Part shown: positions 29,736 to 39,922 of the stretch, piece after piece | Position numbering within the stretch: the first letter of the stretch is position 1 | How the letters are laid out: every line of letters starts with the position of its first letter | DNA from: Prochlorococcus marinus CUG1416 | GTDB taxonomy: Bacteria > Cyanobacteriota > Cyanobacteriia > PCC-6307 > Cyanobiaceae | Length of the DNA stretch: 64,000 bases | Reading direction: 5' to 3' | NCBI RefSeq assembly: GCF_017695965.1 | Contig: NZ_JAAORM010000001.1 | Span: 158,465 to 222,464, forward strand | The notes under the pieces: model-generated | The model's database searches: none | What the model saw: only the letters and a program-made list of their open reading frames with translations | What the model was told of the DNA's origin: nothing | Made by a program: the position numbers and the translations under genes

Positions 29736-32045
29736 TTAACTTTGTCCAACTCTGGCAATATCTAAAACATCTGCCATGGATTTAATTTGATCAATTGTTT
29801 TGTGAAGTTGATTATAACTTTCTAGACCTACGCAGAGATTGATAATAGCTGGTTTGCCATAAGCAGTTTTAACATTGGCATCGCTAACGTTTATACCTTT
29901 ATCAGATAACCGCATAAGAATATCTTTAAGAACTCCCACTCTATCAATTACTTCTATTCGGAGCTGAATTGGAAACTTATTATCGCCAGTTTTATTATCT
30001 TGATTCCATCCAACAGGTAATCTTCTTTCTATTGGAATTGGCATGACATTTTCACAATCTGCCTTATGAATGGTTATCCCATGGTTACCAAGCGATACGG
30101 TCCCGATTATATCCTCGCCCGGAAGTGGAGTACAGCATTTACCTATTCTGTAATCAAGACCTTCTATTCCTGAAATTGGTGATTTAGCCGCCGAATGAGA
30201 TTTATTAGTAGATAAATTACTATTACTTTTAAGAGATTGCGCTATCTCAGAATCAGAATCAGTTTTTATATCTTCTGTCTGTAATTTTATTTCTTCTCGT
30301 AGTCTGTTTAATACTTGATGTAAAGTTAAACCCCCAAAACCAAGCGATGCCAAAAGATCTTCCGTACTTTTTAAATTGCATCGATTAGCAACTTTTTTCA
30401 TAGCATCACTAGAAAGCAATGTATCAAAACCGTTTCGACCTACTTCTTTTTCGAGTAATTCTCTGCCTCTTTTAATCGTTTCATCCCGATGGCTTTTCTT
30501 ATACCACTGCCGAATTCTATTTTTAGCAGTTGGCGTAACTACAAAGTTCAGCCAATCCAAGCTTGGAGTGGCATTATTATTTGTCAAAATTTCTATGAAG
30601 TCCCCATTTTGTAGTGATGTAGATAATGGAGAAAGCTTTTCATTAATTCTTATTCCATTACAGTGATTTCCAACTTCAGAATGAATTCTGTAGGCAAAAT
30701 CTATTGCGGTAGATCCTTTTCTTAAACCAACAACATCTCCTTTAGGAGTGATTACAAATACTTCTTCATCAAATAAATCTTCTTTAATTGAAGCTAAATA
30801 ATCATTATGGTCACCTTCATTACCTTCTTGTTGCCATTCAACTAGTTGTCTTAGCCAATTAAATCTTTCGGCATTGCTTTTAGCAGGAGAACCACCCTCT
30901 TTATATTGCCAATGCGCGGCAATACCATATTCTGCAATTTGATGCATGGAAGTAGTTCTAATTTGAACTTCAATAGGTCGATGTCTTCCAATAACTGAAG
31001 TATGTAGGGACTGATATCCGTTGGGCTTTGGTAATCCTATATAGTCTTTAAATCTGCCTGGAATTGGTTTAAAAGTATCATGTACAACCGCTAAAGCTCT
31101 ATAACAACTATCTGAATTATCAACGATAATTCTTAGAGCAGCAACATCATAAATTTCGTGAAACTGTTTTTGCTGTCTTTCCATTTTGCTCCAGATGCCA
31201 TAAAGATGCTTTGGTCTTCCAGTTATTTCAAAGTTCTTTAAACCCGCTGAGACTAAGTTTTCTTTCATAAGATTCAAGGTTACTTTTAATCTTTTTTCTC
31301 TATCACTCCTTTTAACAGAGATTTGATCTTTTAAATCTTGATATTGTTTAGGCTCAAGAAATTTAAACGCTAAATCTTCTAATTCCCATTTAAATCTATT
31401 TATTCCTAATCGATTAGCTAAAGGTGCATAAATCTCTCTTGTTTCTCTCGCTATTCTTTGTTTCCTCTCATCATTGAGCCATTCAATTGTTCTCATGTTA
31501 TGAAGTCGATCTGCAAGTTTTACTAGAACTACTCTGATATCGCTAGCCATAGCCAAAAACATTTTTCTAAGATTTTCAGCTTGTGCTTCAGTCCTGTTAT
31601 TAAAGTGAATCCCTCCTAATTTTGTTACACCCTCCACAAGTATTTTTACTTCCAATCCGAAATTTGCTTCTATTTCAGATAAATCAATGCCTGTATCTTC
31701 AACAACATCATGTAAAAGTCCTGCAGCAATGACAGATGAACTTGCACCTATTTCTTTTAAAAGATTTGCAACAGCAACTGGGTGGATAATATATGGCTCG
31801 CCACTCGCGCGGAGTTGTCCATCATGAGCGTTATAAGCAAGTTTAAAAGCCTTTACGATAAGGTTTTGATTATCATCATTGTCTTTATTTGATTTTTCAT
31901 AATTATTGATGTCTCTAAGAAGCCAATCGGGAATTTTTATCTCATAATTCAAAGATTCACTTTCATATTTTTTATTTTCAGGCAAAATAGTTTTGGAAAC
32001 TTCAATTTCGTTTTTTTCTTTTGAATTTGCAGCTGCCTCAGACAT
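29736..32045 (-). CDS. spoT: Bifunctional (p)ppGpp synthetase/hydrolase (RelA/SpoT)
   Basis: Makes and degrades (p)ppGpp, the stringent-response signal. 769 residues. Hydrolase HD domain intact: GLLHDVVEDTGI and VKLADRLHNMRT. Synthetase domain: RPKHLYGIWSKM, VAALRIIVD, GRFKDYIGLPKPNGYQSLHT. TGS domain with VFVITPKGDVVGLRKGSTAID-like text, zinc-finger region with CCTPLPGEDIIG, and C-terminal ACT domain. Both active sites look functional, so this is probably the single long RSH of the organism. It is divergent from the ABC gene with 55 bases between the starts. Confidence 0.96.
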   Translation of the reverse strand: MSEAAANSKEKNEIEVSKTILPENKKYESESLNYEIKIPDWLLRDINNYEKSNKDNDDNQNLIVKAFKLAYNAHDGQLRASGEPYIIHPVAVANLLKEIGASSSVIAAGLLHDVVEDTGIDLSEIEANFGLEVKILVEGVTKLGGIHFNNRTEAQAENLRKMFLAMASDIRVVLVKLADRLHNMRTIEWLNDERKQRIARETREIYAPLANRLGINRFKWELEDLAFKFLEPKQYQDLKDQISVKRSDREKRLKVTLNLMKENLVSAGLKNFEITGRPKHLYGIWSKMERQQKQFHEIYDVAALRIIVDNSDSCYRALAVVHDTFKPIPGRFKDYIGLPKPNGYQSLHTSVIGRHRPIEVQIRTTSMHQIAEYGIAAHWQYKEGGSPAKSNAERFNWLRQLVEWQQEGNEGDHNDYLASIKEDLFDEEVFVITPKGDVVGLRKGSTAIDFAYRIHSEVGNHCNGIRINEKLSPLSTSLQNGDFIEILTNNNATPSLDWLNFVVTPTAKNRIRQWYKKSHRDETIKRGRELLEKEVGRNGFDTLLSSDAMKKVANRCNLKSTEDLLASLGFGGLTLHQVLNRLREEIKLQTEDIKTDSDSEIAQSLKSNSNLSTNKSHSAAKSPISGIEGLDYRIGKCCTPLPGEDIIGTVSLGNHGITIHKADCENVMPIPIERRLPVGWNQDNKTGDNKFPIQLRIEVIDRVGVLKDILMRLSDKGINVSDANVKTAYGKPAIINLCVGLESYNQLHKTIDQIKSMADVLDIARVGQS

Positions 32046-32100
32046 TTTATATTGCTTTAGATGTATTTTATTTAGGACTAGAAAAATTTGCTATAAAATC

Positions 32101-33699
32101 ATGAAAATAAAAAAAGAAAAAATTCTTACAGTTAAAAATCTTACTGTTAAATATGGTTTAAAACAGCCGCCTATTATCAATAATTTTAATCTTGAAATAG
32201 ATAGAGGAGAGCATTTGGCAATTATAGGTCCCTCTGGATGTGGAAAGACTACTTTCGCAAAAACATTAGTAAATATGTTGCCTGAAACGGCAACTTCTAA
32301 AGGTTATTTATCGATTGCTAGTGTAGATCCTAGAAAAATAAATAATAGACAGGCGCAATTATTTAGAAGAAGAAATTTTGGATTTATCTATCAAGATTCC
32401 ATTAAAAAACTTAATCCACTAATGAAAGTTAGGGATCACTTATATGAATTATTTAAAACTCATGATCAAAATAAATCATCTTTTTTGATTGATAAATTAG
32501 TAATGGAAGTTTTTCGAAAAGTAGGGATTGAAGAAAGTAGATTGGATTCTTTTCCTCATCAATTTAGCGGTGGTATGAGACAGCGAGTTTCTATAGCAAT
32601 GGCTCTTGCTTTAAAACCAAAATTATTAATAGCCGATGAACCTACAACAAGCCTAGATACCAAAACAAGTTTTGAAATTATGAACGAAATACTTTACTTA
32701 TGCAATAAATTTGACACTACTTTAATTTTAATTAGTCATGATATTAATCTTGCGGCAAAGTGGTGTAAAAAAGTTGCAATCCTTGAAAAAGGTTCAATTG
32801 TTGAAAAAGGAAATATATTAGATATTTTTCAATCGCCAAAGTCAGATATCGGAATAAAATTAGTAAATGCTTCGAAAATAGTTTTAGAACCAAAAATTAA
32901 AAATAATATTCGAAATGAGGTTCTTTTAGAGGTTAATAACTTAAGACATTGGTATAAATTAAATTCTACAATTTTTCAGCATAAATGGAATAAGGCTTTA
33001 AATGAAGTCAGTTTCAAATTATATAAAAATGAGACTCTTGGAATAGTTGGTTCTTCAGGAAGTGGTAAAAGTACCTTATGTAGGGCTTTAATTGGACTTC
33101 TGAAAGTAAGAGGTGGGGAAATAAAAATTTATAATAAAGATTATGAATCGACAAAAAATAAATCTTATAAAAAGCATAAAAATATGCAAATTATATTTCA
33201 AGATCCTTTTTCAAGTTTGAATCCAAAAATGACAATTAAAAATATTGTGGAAGATATTTTTTTTATTCAGAAAATTTCAGATAAAAGAAAAATAGAAAAG
33301 GAAATAAAATTAATTTTTAGAAATTTAAATCTTCCCTTAAATAATGATTTTTTTAATTCTTACCCTAGTCAATTATCTGGTGGTCAATTGCAAAGAATTT
33401 CATTAGCTAGAGCGTTATTATTGAAACCAAAAATTTTGATTTGTGATGAAAGTGTAAATATGCTAGATGCTGCAGTAAAAATAGAGATTCTTGAATTACT
33501 GAGAGTTTTGCAAGAAAAAATGAATTTAACGATTATTTTTATTACTCATGATTTAGGTATTGCAAAAAGATTTTGTGATAGGTTGCTAGTAATGAATCAA
33601 GGAAGGATAGTTGATGAAGGAGAAAGTTCTACAATATTTACTAAAACTAAAAACACGTATACAAAATCTCTTATCAATTCTTCTTTAAATCTTATTTAA
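32101..33699 (+). CDS. Fused two-ATPase ABC protein, peptide/nickel (Dpp/Opp) type
   Basis: 532 residues from the ATG at 32101. An open frame extends to 31993, but that extension overlaps spoT and reads as non-family sequence. Two complete nucleotide-binding domains are joined head to tail. Domain 1: GPSGCGKTTFAKTL, FSGGMRQRVSIAMAL, LLIADEPTTSLD. Domain 2: GSSGSGKSTLCRAL, LSGGQLQRISLARAL, ILICDESVNMLD. This is a DppD-DppF-like fusion. No permease or binding protein lies in the window. It overlaps the rluD 3' end by 8 bases. Confidence 0.92.
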   Translation: MKIKKEKILTVKNLTVKYGLKQPPIINNFNLEIDRGEHLAIIGPSGCGKTTFAKTLVNMLPETATSKGYLSIASVDPRKINNRQAQLFRRRNFGFIYQDSIKKLNPLMKVRDHLYELFKTHDQNKSSFLIDKLVMEVFRKVGIEESRLDSFPHQFSGGMRQRVSIAMALALKPKLLIADEPTTSLDTKTSFEIMNEILYLCNKFDTTLILISHDINLAAKWCKKVAILEKGSIVEKGNILDIFQSPKSDIGIKLVNASKIVLEPKIKNNIRNEVLLEVNNLRHWYKLNSTIFQHKWNKALNEVSFKLYKNETLGIVGSSGSGKSTLCRALIGLLKVRGGEIKIYNKDYESTKNKSYKKHKNMQIIFQDPFSSLNPKMTIKNIVEDIFFIQKISDKRKIEKEIKLIFRNLNLPLNNDFFNSYPSQLSGGQLQRISLARALLLKPKILICDESVNMLDAAVKIEILELLRVLQEKMNLTIIFITHDLGIAKRFCDRLLVMNQGRIVDEGESSTIFTKTKNTYTKSLINSSLNLI

Positions 33700-34651
33700 C
33701 TTTAAGAACGTTTAGTAATTTCCTAAAATCTAATGGCAATTCAGCTTCAAAAATCATTTCTTTACCATTCATTGGATGTATAAGACCAAGCTTAATAGCG
33801 TGTAACGCTTGGCCCTCCAATTTACATGGAAGTTTTTTACATCTTCCATACAATGGATCACCGACAATTGGATGATTAATGTGGGCGCAATGAACTCTTA
33901 TTTGATGCGTTCGCCCCGTATCTAATTTGAAACTCATTAATGAGTAATTGCCCAATCTTTCTTTTAACTTCCAATAGGTACATGCATACCTTCCTGAAGT
34001 TTCTTCAACTACTGTATATTTCAATCTATTTAATCTATCTCTGCCAATGTTCCCTACTATTTGACCTTCTTCAGAATTAGGCGCTCCATGAATTACTGCA
34101 ATATACTCTCGGGAAGCTATCTTTTCTTTTATTTGTTTTTGGAGATTTACTAGTGCCTCTTGGCTTTTTGCTACGACCATACATCCAGAGGTATCTTTAT
34201 CTAATCTGTGTACAATACCTGGTCGTAGTTTCCCATTAATTCCAGGTAGATCATTACAGTGAAAAAGTAATCCATTAACTAAAGTTCCTGATTTGTGTCC
34301 CGGTGCTGGATGAACAATTAATCCTGATTGCTTATTGATTACTATGATGTGCTCGTCTTCAAAAAGGATTTTTAAATCCATTTTTTCAGGTTTTAAGTAT
34401 ATAAGAGGTTCGGGAGGTGGCATCCAGATTTGAACATTGTCGCCATTTTTTAGTGGGGTTTTGGCTTTCGCAGTCTTGTAGTTTACAAGTACTAAACCTG
34501 AATTTATAAAATTTTGAATTCTTGCTCTACTTTGTTCTGGCCTTTTACTTACCAACCATCGGTCTAGTCTCATAGGAAGAGGTAGCTCATAAATAATTTC
34601 TATAAGTTCACCTTCTCCAATTCCGAAAGAATCTTTATTATTTAATTCCAT
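33692..34651 (-). CDS. rluD: 23S rRNA pseudouridine synthase, RluD type
   Basis: 319 residues. An S4 RNA-binding domain (about 15-75, RLDRWLVSKRPEQSRARIQNF) is followed by the RluA-family catalytic domain with the Asp in GIVHRLDKDTSGCMVVAK and the GRTHQIRVH motif near 245. RluD modifies helix 69 of 23S rRNA in most bacteria; that precise target is inferred. Its ATG lies 10 bases inside the rbgA 3' end, so translation is probably coupled. Confidence 0.93.
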   Translation of the reverse strand: MELNNKDSFGIGEGELIEIIYELPLPMRLDRWLVSKRPEQSRARIQNFINSGLVLVNYKTAKAKTPLKNGDNVQIWMPPPEPLIYLKPEKMDLKILFEDEHIIVINKQSGLIVHPAPGHKSGTLVNGLLFHCNDLPGINGKLRPGIVHRLDKDTSGCMVVAKSQEALVNLQKQIKEKIASREYIAVIHGAPNSEEGQIVGNIGRDRLNRLKYTVVEETSGRYACTYWKLKERLGNYSLMSFKLDTGRTHQIRVHCAHINHPIVGDPLYGRCKKLPCKLEGQALHAIKLGLIHPMNGKEMIFEAELPLDFRKLLNVLKVK

Positions 34652-35514
34652 TTTGGGACTTCTAAAGCAATTTTACCAAGCATTTGATTTCGATAATCTT
34701 CCAATAATTTATGAGACATCCTTCTTTTATCGCCTGAGGTATGTTTTGAAGCTGCTTCATTGATCCAATTAGATGGACTTTCAAAGCCTTTTGTAATATC
34801 AACTCCGTATCTATTAGATATTTTTTTTACTGAGATGTTTGCATCCTTATCTTTGTTGAGAGTGGATATAATTTTGATAAATTCAATTGCGACACTTTCA
34901 ATTTCATAAGCAGCTTCTCCAATATCGTCACAGAGTGCAAGATTAAGTGCTGATTTTTGATCTTCTAAATTAGGAGGTATAACACCAGGAGCATCTAGCA
35001 GATCTATCCCAATATCTAATTTTATCCATCTTAAATTGCGAGTCACTCCGGCTTTCCTAGCACTATCGACAACTCTTTTTTTTGCAATTCTATTTATTAA
35101 TGCTGACTTGCCTACGTTTGGAAAACCAAGAGTAAGGGCTCTAATTGGCCTAATTCGCATTCCTCTAGAAAGTCTTCTATCGTCAATTGATGACCTGGAT
35201 TCTATGGCGGATTTGCAAATTTCTTTAATACCTATACCTCTTTTAGCATCACACCAATGCGGATATTGATCTTTAGAATTAAACCATTTATTCCAATTAT
35301 TGATGCTATTAGGAGAGATCATGTCTGATCTATTAATAACAAGAATATGTTTTTTATTATTGATCCATTTATTTAAATGTGGATGCCCTGTTGACAAAGG
35401 AATTCTTGCATCTCTAACTTCTATAACTAAATCTACTTTATTGATAACATCAGATAATTTCTTTTCTGCTTTCGCTATATGGCCTGGATACCATTGAATT
35501 TTGGCTATGTCCAC
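34642..35514 (-). CDS. rbgA: Ribosome biogenesis GTPase RbgA/YlqF
   Basis: Circularly permuted GTPase for late 50S assembly. 290 residues. The order G4-G1-G3 is visible: IQWYPGHIAKAEKKL opening, VINRSD (G4), LGFPNVGKSALINRI (G1), DAPGVIPP (G3). A C-terminal helical domain ends the protein. The start is GTG (complement of 35512-35514). It is the first gene of an rbgA-rluD pair and divergent from pgk. Confidence 0.94.
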   Translation of the reverse strand: MDIAKIQWYPGHIAKAEKKLSDVINKVDLVIEVRDARIPLSTGHPHLNKWINNKKHILVINRSDMISPNSINNWNKWFNSKDQYPHWCDAKRGIGIKEICKSAIESRSSIDDRRLSRGMRIRPIRALTLGFPNVGKSALINRIAKKRVVDSARKAGVTRNLRWIKLDIGIDLLDAPGVIPPNLEDQKSALNLALCDDIGEAAYEIESVAIEFIKIISTLNKDKDANISVKKISNRYGVDITKGFESPSNWINEAASKHTSGDKRRMSHKLLEDYRNQMLGKIALEVPKWN

Positions 35515-35727
35515 TTAAATAAATCAAATAAAATTTTTGTATTCCTTTTAATTTGTATTAGTTTCAAAAGTATTTACTTCTAAATTTTAGTATAAATTTT
35601 ATAACTAAGAAATTTTTATAATAGTTAATTCTTAAAATTTATTAAGGCATAGGTAACAGTTACTACTTTTTAACCCAATAAGCTCAAATTAACGTTAGGG
35701 TCTTAAGATTAAAAATTAAGTTGTTTA
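35515..35727. promoter_or_regulatory. Divergent rbgA/pgk control gap
   Basis: 213 bases, very AT-rich, with no coding potential found. A perfect GTAAC-A-GTTAC palindrome (35653-35663) lies 64 bases before the pgk ATG and is the only clear element. It could be an operator for pgk; its spacing does not match the NtcA GTA-N8-TAC form. Confidence 0.3.
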
Positions 35728-36936
35728 ATGTCAAAATTATCTCTTTCCAGTCTTGATAAGACAAATTTAGAAGGAAAAAAAGTTCTAGTCAGAGTAGATT
35801 TTAATGTTCCATTAAATGAAGGTGGTCAGATAACTGACGATACGCGTATTAGAGCAGCGATTCCAACTATTGAATATCTTATCAATAACTCTGCAAAAGT
35901 TATCCTAGCTGCCCATTTTGGAAGACCAAAGGGTCAGGTAAATGAAAAAATGAGATTAACTCCAGTAGCAGCGAGATTAAGTGAATTGTTGGGAAAAAAC
36001 GTTGCTCTTACTAACAGTTGTATAGGTGATAAATCAATTGCAGAATCAAATAGCTTAAATAATGGAGATGTTCTTTTACTTGAAAATGTTCGTTTTTTTG
36101 GTGAAGAGGAAAAGAATGACTTGGATTTTGCTAAAAACTTAGCATCACATGCAGATATGTTTGTAAATGATGCTTTTGGTGCTGCTCATAGAGCTCATGC
36201 TTCTACTCAGGGAGTTACTAATTATTTAAGTCCATCAGTAGCTGGATTCCTTTTAGAAAAAGAATTGAAATACTTACAAGGGGCAATAGATGCTCCAAAA
36301 CGTCCATTGGCAGCAATAGTTGGAGGATCAAAGGTTAGTAGCAAAATAGGAGTGCTTGATTCTTTATTAGATAAGTGTGACAAAATTATGATTGGTGGAG
36401 GTATGATTTTTACTTTTTATAAAGCTAGAGGTTTAGATGTTGGAAAGAGCCTTGTAGAGGAAGATAAACTTGAGCTTGCCAAAGATTTAGAAGCAAAAGC
36501 AAAAGCAAAAGGAGTCGAGTTACTTTTACCAACTGATGTTGTTTTAGCTAATAAATTTTCTCCTGACGCTGAAAGTAAAATATCTCAAATTGATTCAATT
36601 AGTGGGGATTGGATGGGTCTCGATATTGGTCCAGATTCTATTAAAGTTTTTCAGAATGCTCTTGCAGAATGTAAGACAATAATTTGGAATGGCCCAATGG
36701 GTGTTTTTGAATTTGATAAATTTGCAGAAGGTACAAACGCAATAGCTACTACCCTTGCGGACTTAAGTGCTTTTTCTGAAGTTTGTACAATAATTGGTGG
36801 TGGAGATTCAGTTGCAGCAGTAGAGAAAGCAGGATTAGCTGAGAAAATGTCTCATATATCTACTGGAGGAGGTGCTAGTTTGGAACTTTTAGAAGGTAAA
36901 ACTTTACCTGGTGTAGCTGCTTTAAACGACGTTTAG
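35728..36936 (+). CDS. pgk: Phosphoglycerate kinase
   Basis: Interconverts 3-phosphoglycerate and 1,3-bisphosphoglycerate in the Calvin cycle and glycolysis. 402 residues. Motifs: [52 protein letters not shown] and [13 protein letters not shown]. Full length and apparently fully functional. It stops one base before the end of an opposing exported protein gene. Confidence 0.97.
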   Translation: MSKLSLSSLDKTNLEGKKVLVRVDFNVPLNEGGQITDDTRIRAAIPTIEYLINNSAKVILAAHFGRPKGQVNEKMRLTPVAARLSELLGKNVALTNSCIGDKSIAESNSLNNGDVLLLENVRFFGEEEKNDLDFAKNLASHADMFVNDAFGAAHRAHASTQGVTNYLSPSVAGFLLEKELKYLQGAIDAPKRPLAAIVGGSKVSSKIGVLDSLLDKCDKIMIGGGMIFTFYKARGLDVGKSLVEEDKLELAKDLEAKAKAKGVELLLPTDVVLANKFSPDAESKISQIDSISGDWMGLDIGPDSIKVFQNALAECKTIIWNGPMGVFEFDKFAEGTNAIATTLADLSAFSEVCTIIGGGDSVAAVEKAGLAEKMSHISTGGGASLELLEGKTLPGVAALNDV

Positions 36937-36937
36937 G

Positions 36938-37672
36938 CTATATCTCAGCAACAATATCTATACTCTTTGTGAAAGTTATCATTCCTTTTGGGTGAGCTAT
37001 AATCCCTGACCATATTTGTATTCCTGGTTTTGAAGGAGCTCGTGTTATTTTAAAAATTCCTCCAGCCGCTAATGGCTCCAATAATATTTCTTGTTCAAAA
37101 AATGAATTTACTTGATGAGGTTTTATAGCTCCAGCAATAATCACTTCTTCAAGAGGCTTATTTATAATAATATCGATATCATATGTTGAACCAGTAAGTA
37201 CTCTATCAGGAATTTTAAAACTAATATCTATCTTCTCATCATCATTTCTTATTGTTGTGAATAAATTTTTGATAATCCCTTCATCTATTTTTCCATTTAC
37301 TATTGAAAATAAATAATCAAAATTGGATTCGAGGATATGTATTTCTCCATTAACTATTTTTTCCCCAGAAACTTTTATTTTCAAAATATCTTTATTTGGA
37401 ATATTAGATTTAAATCTTTTGATCTTCCATTTGCTATCAGGGAAATCATTAATAATCTTTGAAAATTGTTTTGCTATGTTTTGGCTTTCATCATTTCTAA
37501 AATTATTTCTAATAAATTCTAAATCTCTAGCATTTAAAGAGTTTTCTAGATTTCTTATAAAATCAACTTTTAAAGTTTGCGTTATTGCTGAATAGGGAAT
37601 AATGAGATAAATAAGTAAGTAGAGAGGAACTCCTATATTTTTGAATAAGTTTAAATTAAACATATTTATCAT
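36938..37672 (-). CDS. Exported protein of unknown function
   Basis: 244 residues. The N-terminus has a hydrophobic segment (about 12-30, VPLYLLIYLIIPYSAI) typical of a signal peptide or anchor. The C-terminal 90 residues are beta-rich in appearance (SFKIPDRVLTGSTYDIDIII ... IIAHPKGMITFTKSIDIV) and could be an Ig-like or similar sandwich domain; that is inference. No catalytic motif is recognised. ATG at 37672 was used; an ATG at 37663 is an alternative. It is divergent from murG with 32 bases between the starts. Confidence 0.72.
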   Translation of the reverse strand: MINMFNLNLFKNIGVPLYLLIYLIIPYSAITQTLKVDFIRNLENSLNARDLEFIRNNFRNDESQNIAKQFSKIINDFPDSKWKIKRFKSNIPNKDILKIKVSGEKIVNGEIHILESNFDYLFSIVNGKIDEGIIKNLFTTIRNDDEKIDISFKIPDRVLTGSTYDIDIIINKPLEEVIIAGAIKPHQVNSFFEQEILLEPLAAGGIFKITRAPSKPGIQIWSGIIAHPKGMITFTKSIDIVAEI

Positions 37673-37704
37673 TTTTTATTTTCATTCTACTAATTAAATT
37701 TTTT

Positions 37705-38796
37705 ATGTCTAAAAAAAATAATTTATTAATTGCAGCTAGTGGAACAGGAGGTCATATTTTTCCAGCTTTAGCAGTTTCTAAAGAGGTAGAAGATGAATGG
37801 AATATTCATTGGTTGGGGATTAATCAAAGACATGATGGGAATTTTATTCCTAAAAAATATAATTTGAGAACTTTGAATATAAAGACACCAAGAAAAAATA
37901 TTTTTTTATTTTATCAATATATAGAAATTTTAATGTCAACTTTCCAAATAATTAGGATTTTAAAAGAAAAAAAAATTAACTTAGTATTTACGACTGGAGG
38001 TTATATTTCAGCACCTACTATTGTTGCTTCAAAACTTCTCCGGATACCTGTAATTATTCATGAATCAAATTTAATTCCAGGAATGGTCACGAAATATTTT
38101 GGTTTTTTATGTAACTATGTTTTCTTAGGATTTAAGAAAACAAATTCTTATTTAAAAAATTGTAAAACTATTTTCACTGGTACCCCTTTAAGAGAGCAAT
38201 TCTATCAATCTAATCTTTTGCCAGAATGGGTTCCAAAAGGAAAAGGACCTCTTTTGATTGTTATGGGAGGTAGTCAAGGAGCAAAAGCTATAAATCAAAT
38301 TCTTTACGCATCTCTAGAATTTTTAATGAAAAAACAGTTTCGGATAGTTCATATTATTGGTGGATATAATCAAGAATCCTTTCATGTAAAAAATTTCAAA
38401 AATTATGTTCAAAAGAAATTTACTAATGAAATCGCAGCTTTAATTCAGAACTGTGATCTTGTAATATCTAGATCTGGTTCAGGAACAATAAATGAACTAA
38501 TAGAGACTCAAAAACCTTCAATTTTAATTCCATTTCCTTATTCTAAAAATAATCACCAGGAGAAAAATGCAATGATTCTTGCTGAAATTGGAGGCTCAGT
38601 TTTAATGAATCAAAATAAAATTTCTAAAGAAGTTTTTGAAGGAACTCTAGAAAGAATTTTTAAAATAAAATCAAAAAATGGAGAAAATCAATATAAAATA
38701 TTAGATCTTATGAGGAAGAATATGGAAAATAATAATAAAATCAAATCTAAAATTGAGATTAAAAAATTTATTAATTATTTTTTGAAGGAGTTTTGA
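37705..38796 (+). CDS. murG: UDP-GlcNAc:lipid I transferase MurG
   Basis: Adds GlcNAc to lipid I at the inner face of the membrane, making lipid II. 363 residues. Signatures: [54 protein letters not shown] and SRSGSGTINEL. It is not in a dcw cluster. Its 3' end overlaps the opposing cobD-like gene by 22 bases, the longest convergent overlap in the window. Confidence 0.96.
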   Translation: MSKKNNLLIAASGTGGHIFPALAVSKEVEDEWNIHWLGINQRHDGNFIPKKYNLRTLNIKTPRKNIFLFYQYIEILMSTFQIIRILKEKKINLVFTTGGYISAPTIVASKLLRIPVIIHESNLIPGMVTKYFGFLCNYVFLGFKKTNSYLKNCKTIFTGTPLREQFYQSNLLPEWVPKGKGPLLIVMGGSQGAKAINQILYASLEFLMKKQFRIVHIIGGYNQESFHVKNFKNYVQKKFTNEIAALIQNCDLVISRSGSGTINELIETQKPSILIPFPYSKNNHQEKNAMILAEIGGSVLMNQNKISKEVFEGTLERIFKIKSKNGENQYKILDLMRKNMENNNKIKSKIEIKKFINYFLKEF

Positions 38797-39899
38797 ATTT
38801 CTTTACATAAAAGAGTGTTTTTTTTATTACTCTGCAAACTTATTCTTGCCCACTTTTCATCAAGAAATCTAAATGAAGTACATTCTCTAAGCAATATTCC
38901 CTTATTTTCTAAATATTTTATATTCGGCGATAAGGATGTTTTACTTTCTATTAAAAAAAAGTTGGTTGAAGATTTATGAACTTTAAGGTTTTCAATTTTT
39001 GATAGTTTTTTATATACTCTTTCTCTTTCAATGTTGATCCAGCTGTGAATCTGCCTTGTCCATTGTTCATAGAATTGGTTATTACTTAGTAGGTCAATTC
39101 CCGCTTTAATGGCAAAGGAATTTAATGGCCAGGGATCTCTCTTGATTTTCCATTGTTTAAGTTTTTTATATGAGCCAATAACGTAACCTAATCTAAGACC
39201 AGGGATATTGAAGATTTTGGTCAAGCTTCTCAAGACTAATAAATTATCATATTTTTTGGTTAGTGGTATTAAAGATTCTTTCTCTCCATTAGGTGTCATC
39301 GATAAGAAAGCCTCATCACAGATAACTAATTTATATTTTTTTATAATTTCCTCTAATGAATTTTTCTCCCACAATTGGCCGGTGGGGTTATGAGGATTTG
39401 TTATCCAAATAACATCACCTTTAGGATGAAGTGGAAATGATTGAGGAAAATTATTATTCCAGTTTTTTGGTAATTCGCAATGTATAAAATTACTATTCCA
39501 ACAATTTAAAGATCTTTCATAATCAATAAAGCATGGAGATGGAATACAACTGGTTCCAAATTTGGATGCTTCATAACCTGCCCAGGTTATTAGCTCAGAA
39601 GCTCCATTTCCAGGCAATATATTGTCTGGATGTATGCCATGAAATTGACTAATGATTTCTTTCAAATCACTTAAGTTTCTCTCAGGATAATATTTAAATC
39701 CAAGATTCTTAATTTCTTTATTTAATGAATCTATTACTATTTGAGGGGGATCAAAGGGTACTAATGAGGCACTTGCATCAATGATTTCTGAGGGTAATAA
39801 ATTTAATTTTTTTGCATATGCATATACATTTCCTCCATGCTTTAAGTTTGATATTTGCATGGCTTCTGTTGAGTAATTATTAGGTTCGGATTTATTCAT
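38775..39899 (-). CDS. cobD: CobD/HisC-like PLP enzyme, probable L-threonine-O-3-phosphate decarboxylase
   Basis: 374 residues, class I aminotransferase fold. The N-terminus HGGNVYAYAKKLNLLPSEIIDASASLVPFD fits cobalamin-type CobD/CobC (split here at its turn), as do WITNPHNPTGQLW, CDEAFLSM, and the PLP lysine in RSLTKIFNIPGLRLGYVIG. CobD makes aminopropanol phosphate for the cobamide side chain. Since hisC is present elsewhere in the window, the cobamide role is the better fit, but this rests on motif likeness. Confidence 0.78.
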   Translation of the reverse strand: MNKSEPNNYSTEAMQISNLKHGGNVYAYAKKLNLLPSEIIDASASLVPFDPPQIVIDSLNKEIKNLGFKYYPERNLSDLKEIISQFHGIHPDNILPGNGASELITWAGYEASKFGTSCIPSPCFIDYERSLNCWNSNFIHCELPKNWNNNFPQSFPLHPKGDVIWITNPHNPTGQLWEKNSLEEIIKKYKLVICDEAFLSMTPNGEKESLIPLTKKYDNLLVLRSLTKIFNIPGLRLGYVIGSYKKLKQWKIKRDPWPLNSFAIKAGIDLLSNNQFYEQWTRQIHSWINIERERVYKKLSKIENLKVHKSSTNFFLIESKTSLSPNIKYLENKGILLRECTSFRFLDEKWARISLQSNKKNTLLCKEIQNSFKK

Positions 39900-39922
39900 T
39901 ATTACTTATTCATTTTCTAATT

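Noticed and set aside
31993..32100. 36-codon N-terminal extension of the double ATPase
   Set aside because: It overlaps the spoT 5' end, reads as non-family sequence, and the ABC domain begins right after the ATG at 32101.
35653..35663. NtcA box ahead of pgk
   Set aside because: The palindrome has a GTA-N5-TAC spacing rather than GTA-N8-TAC.
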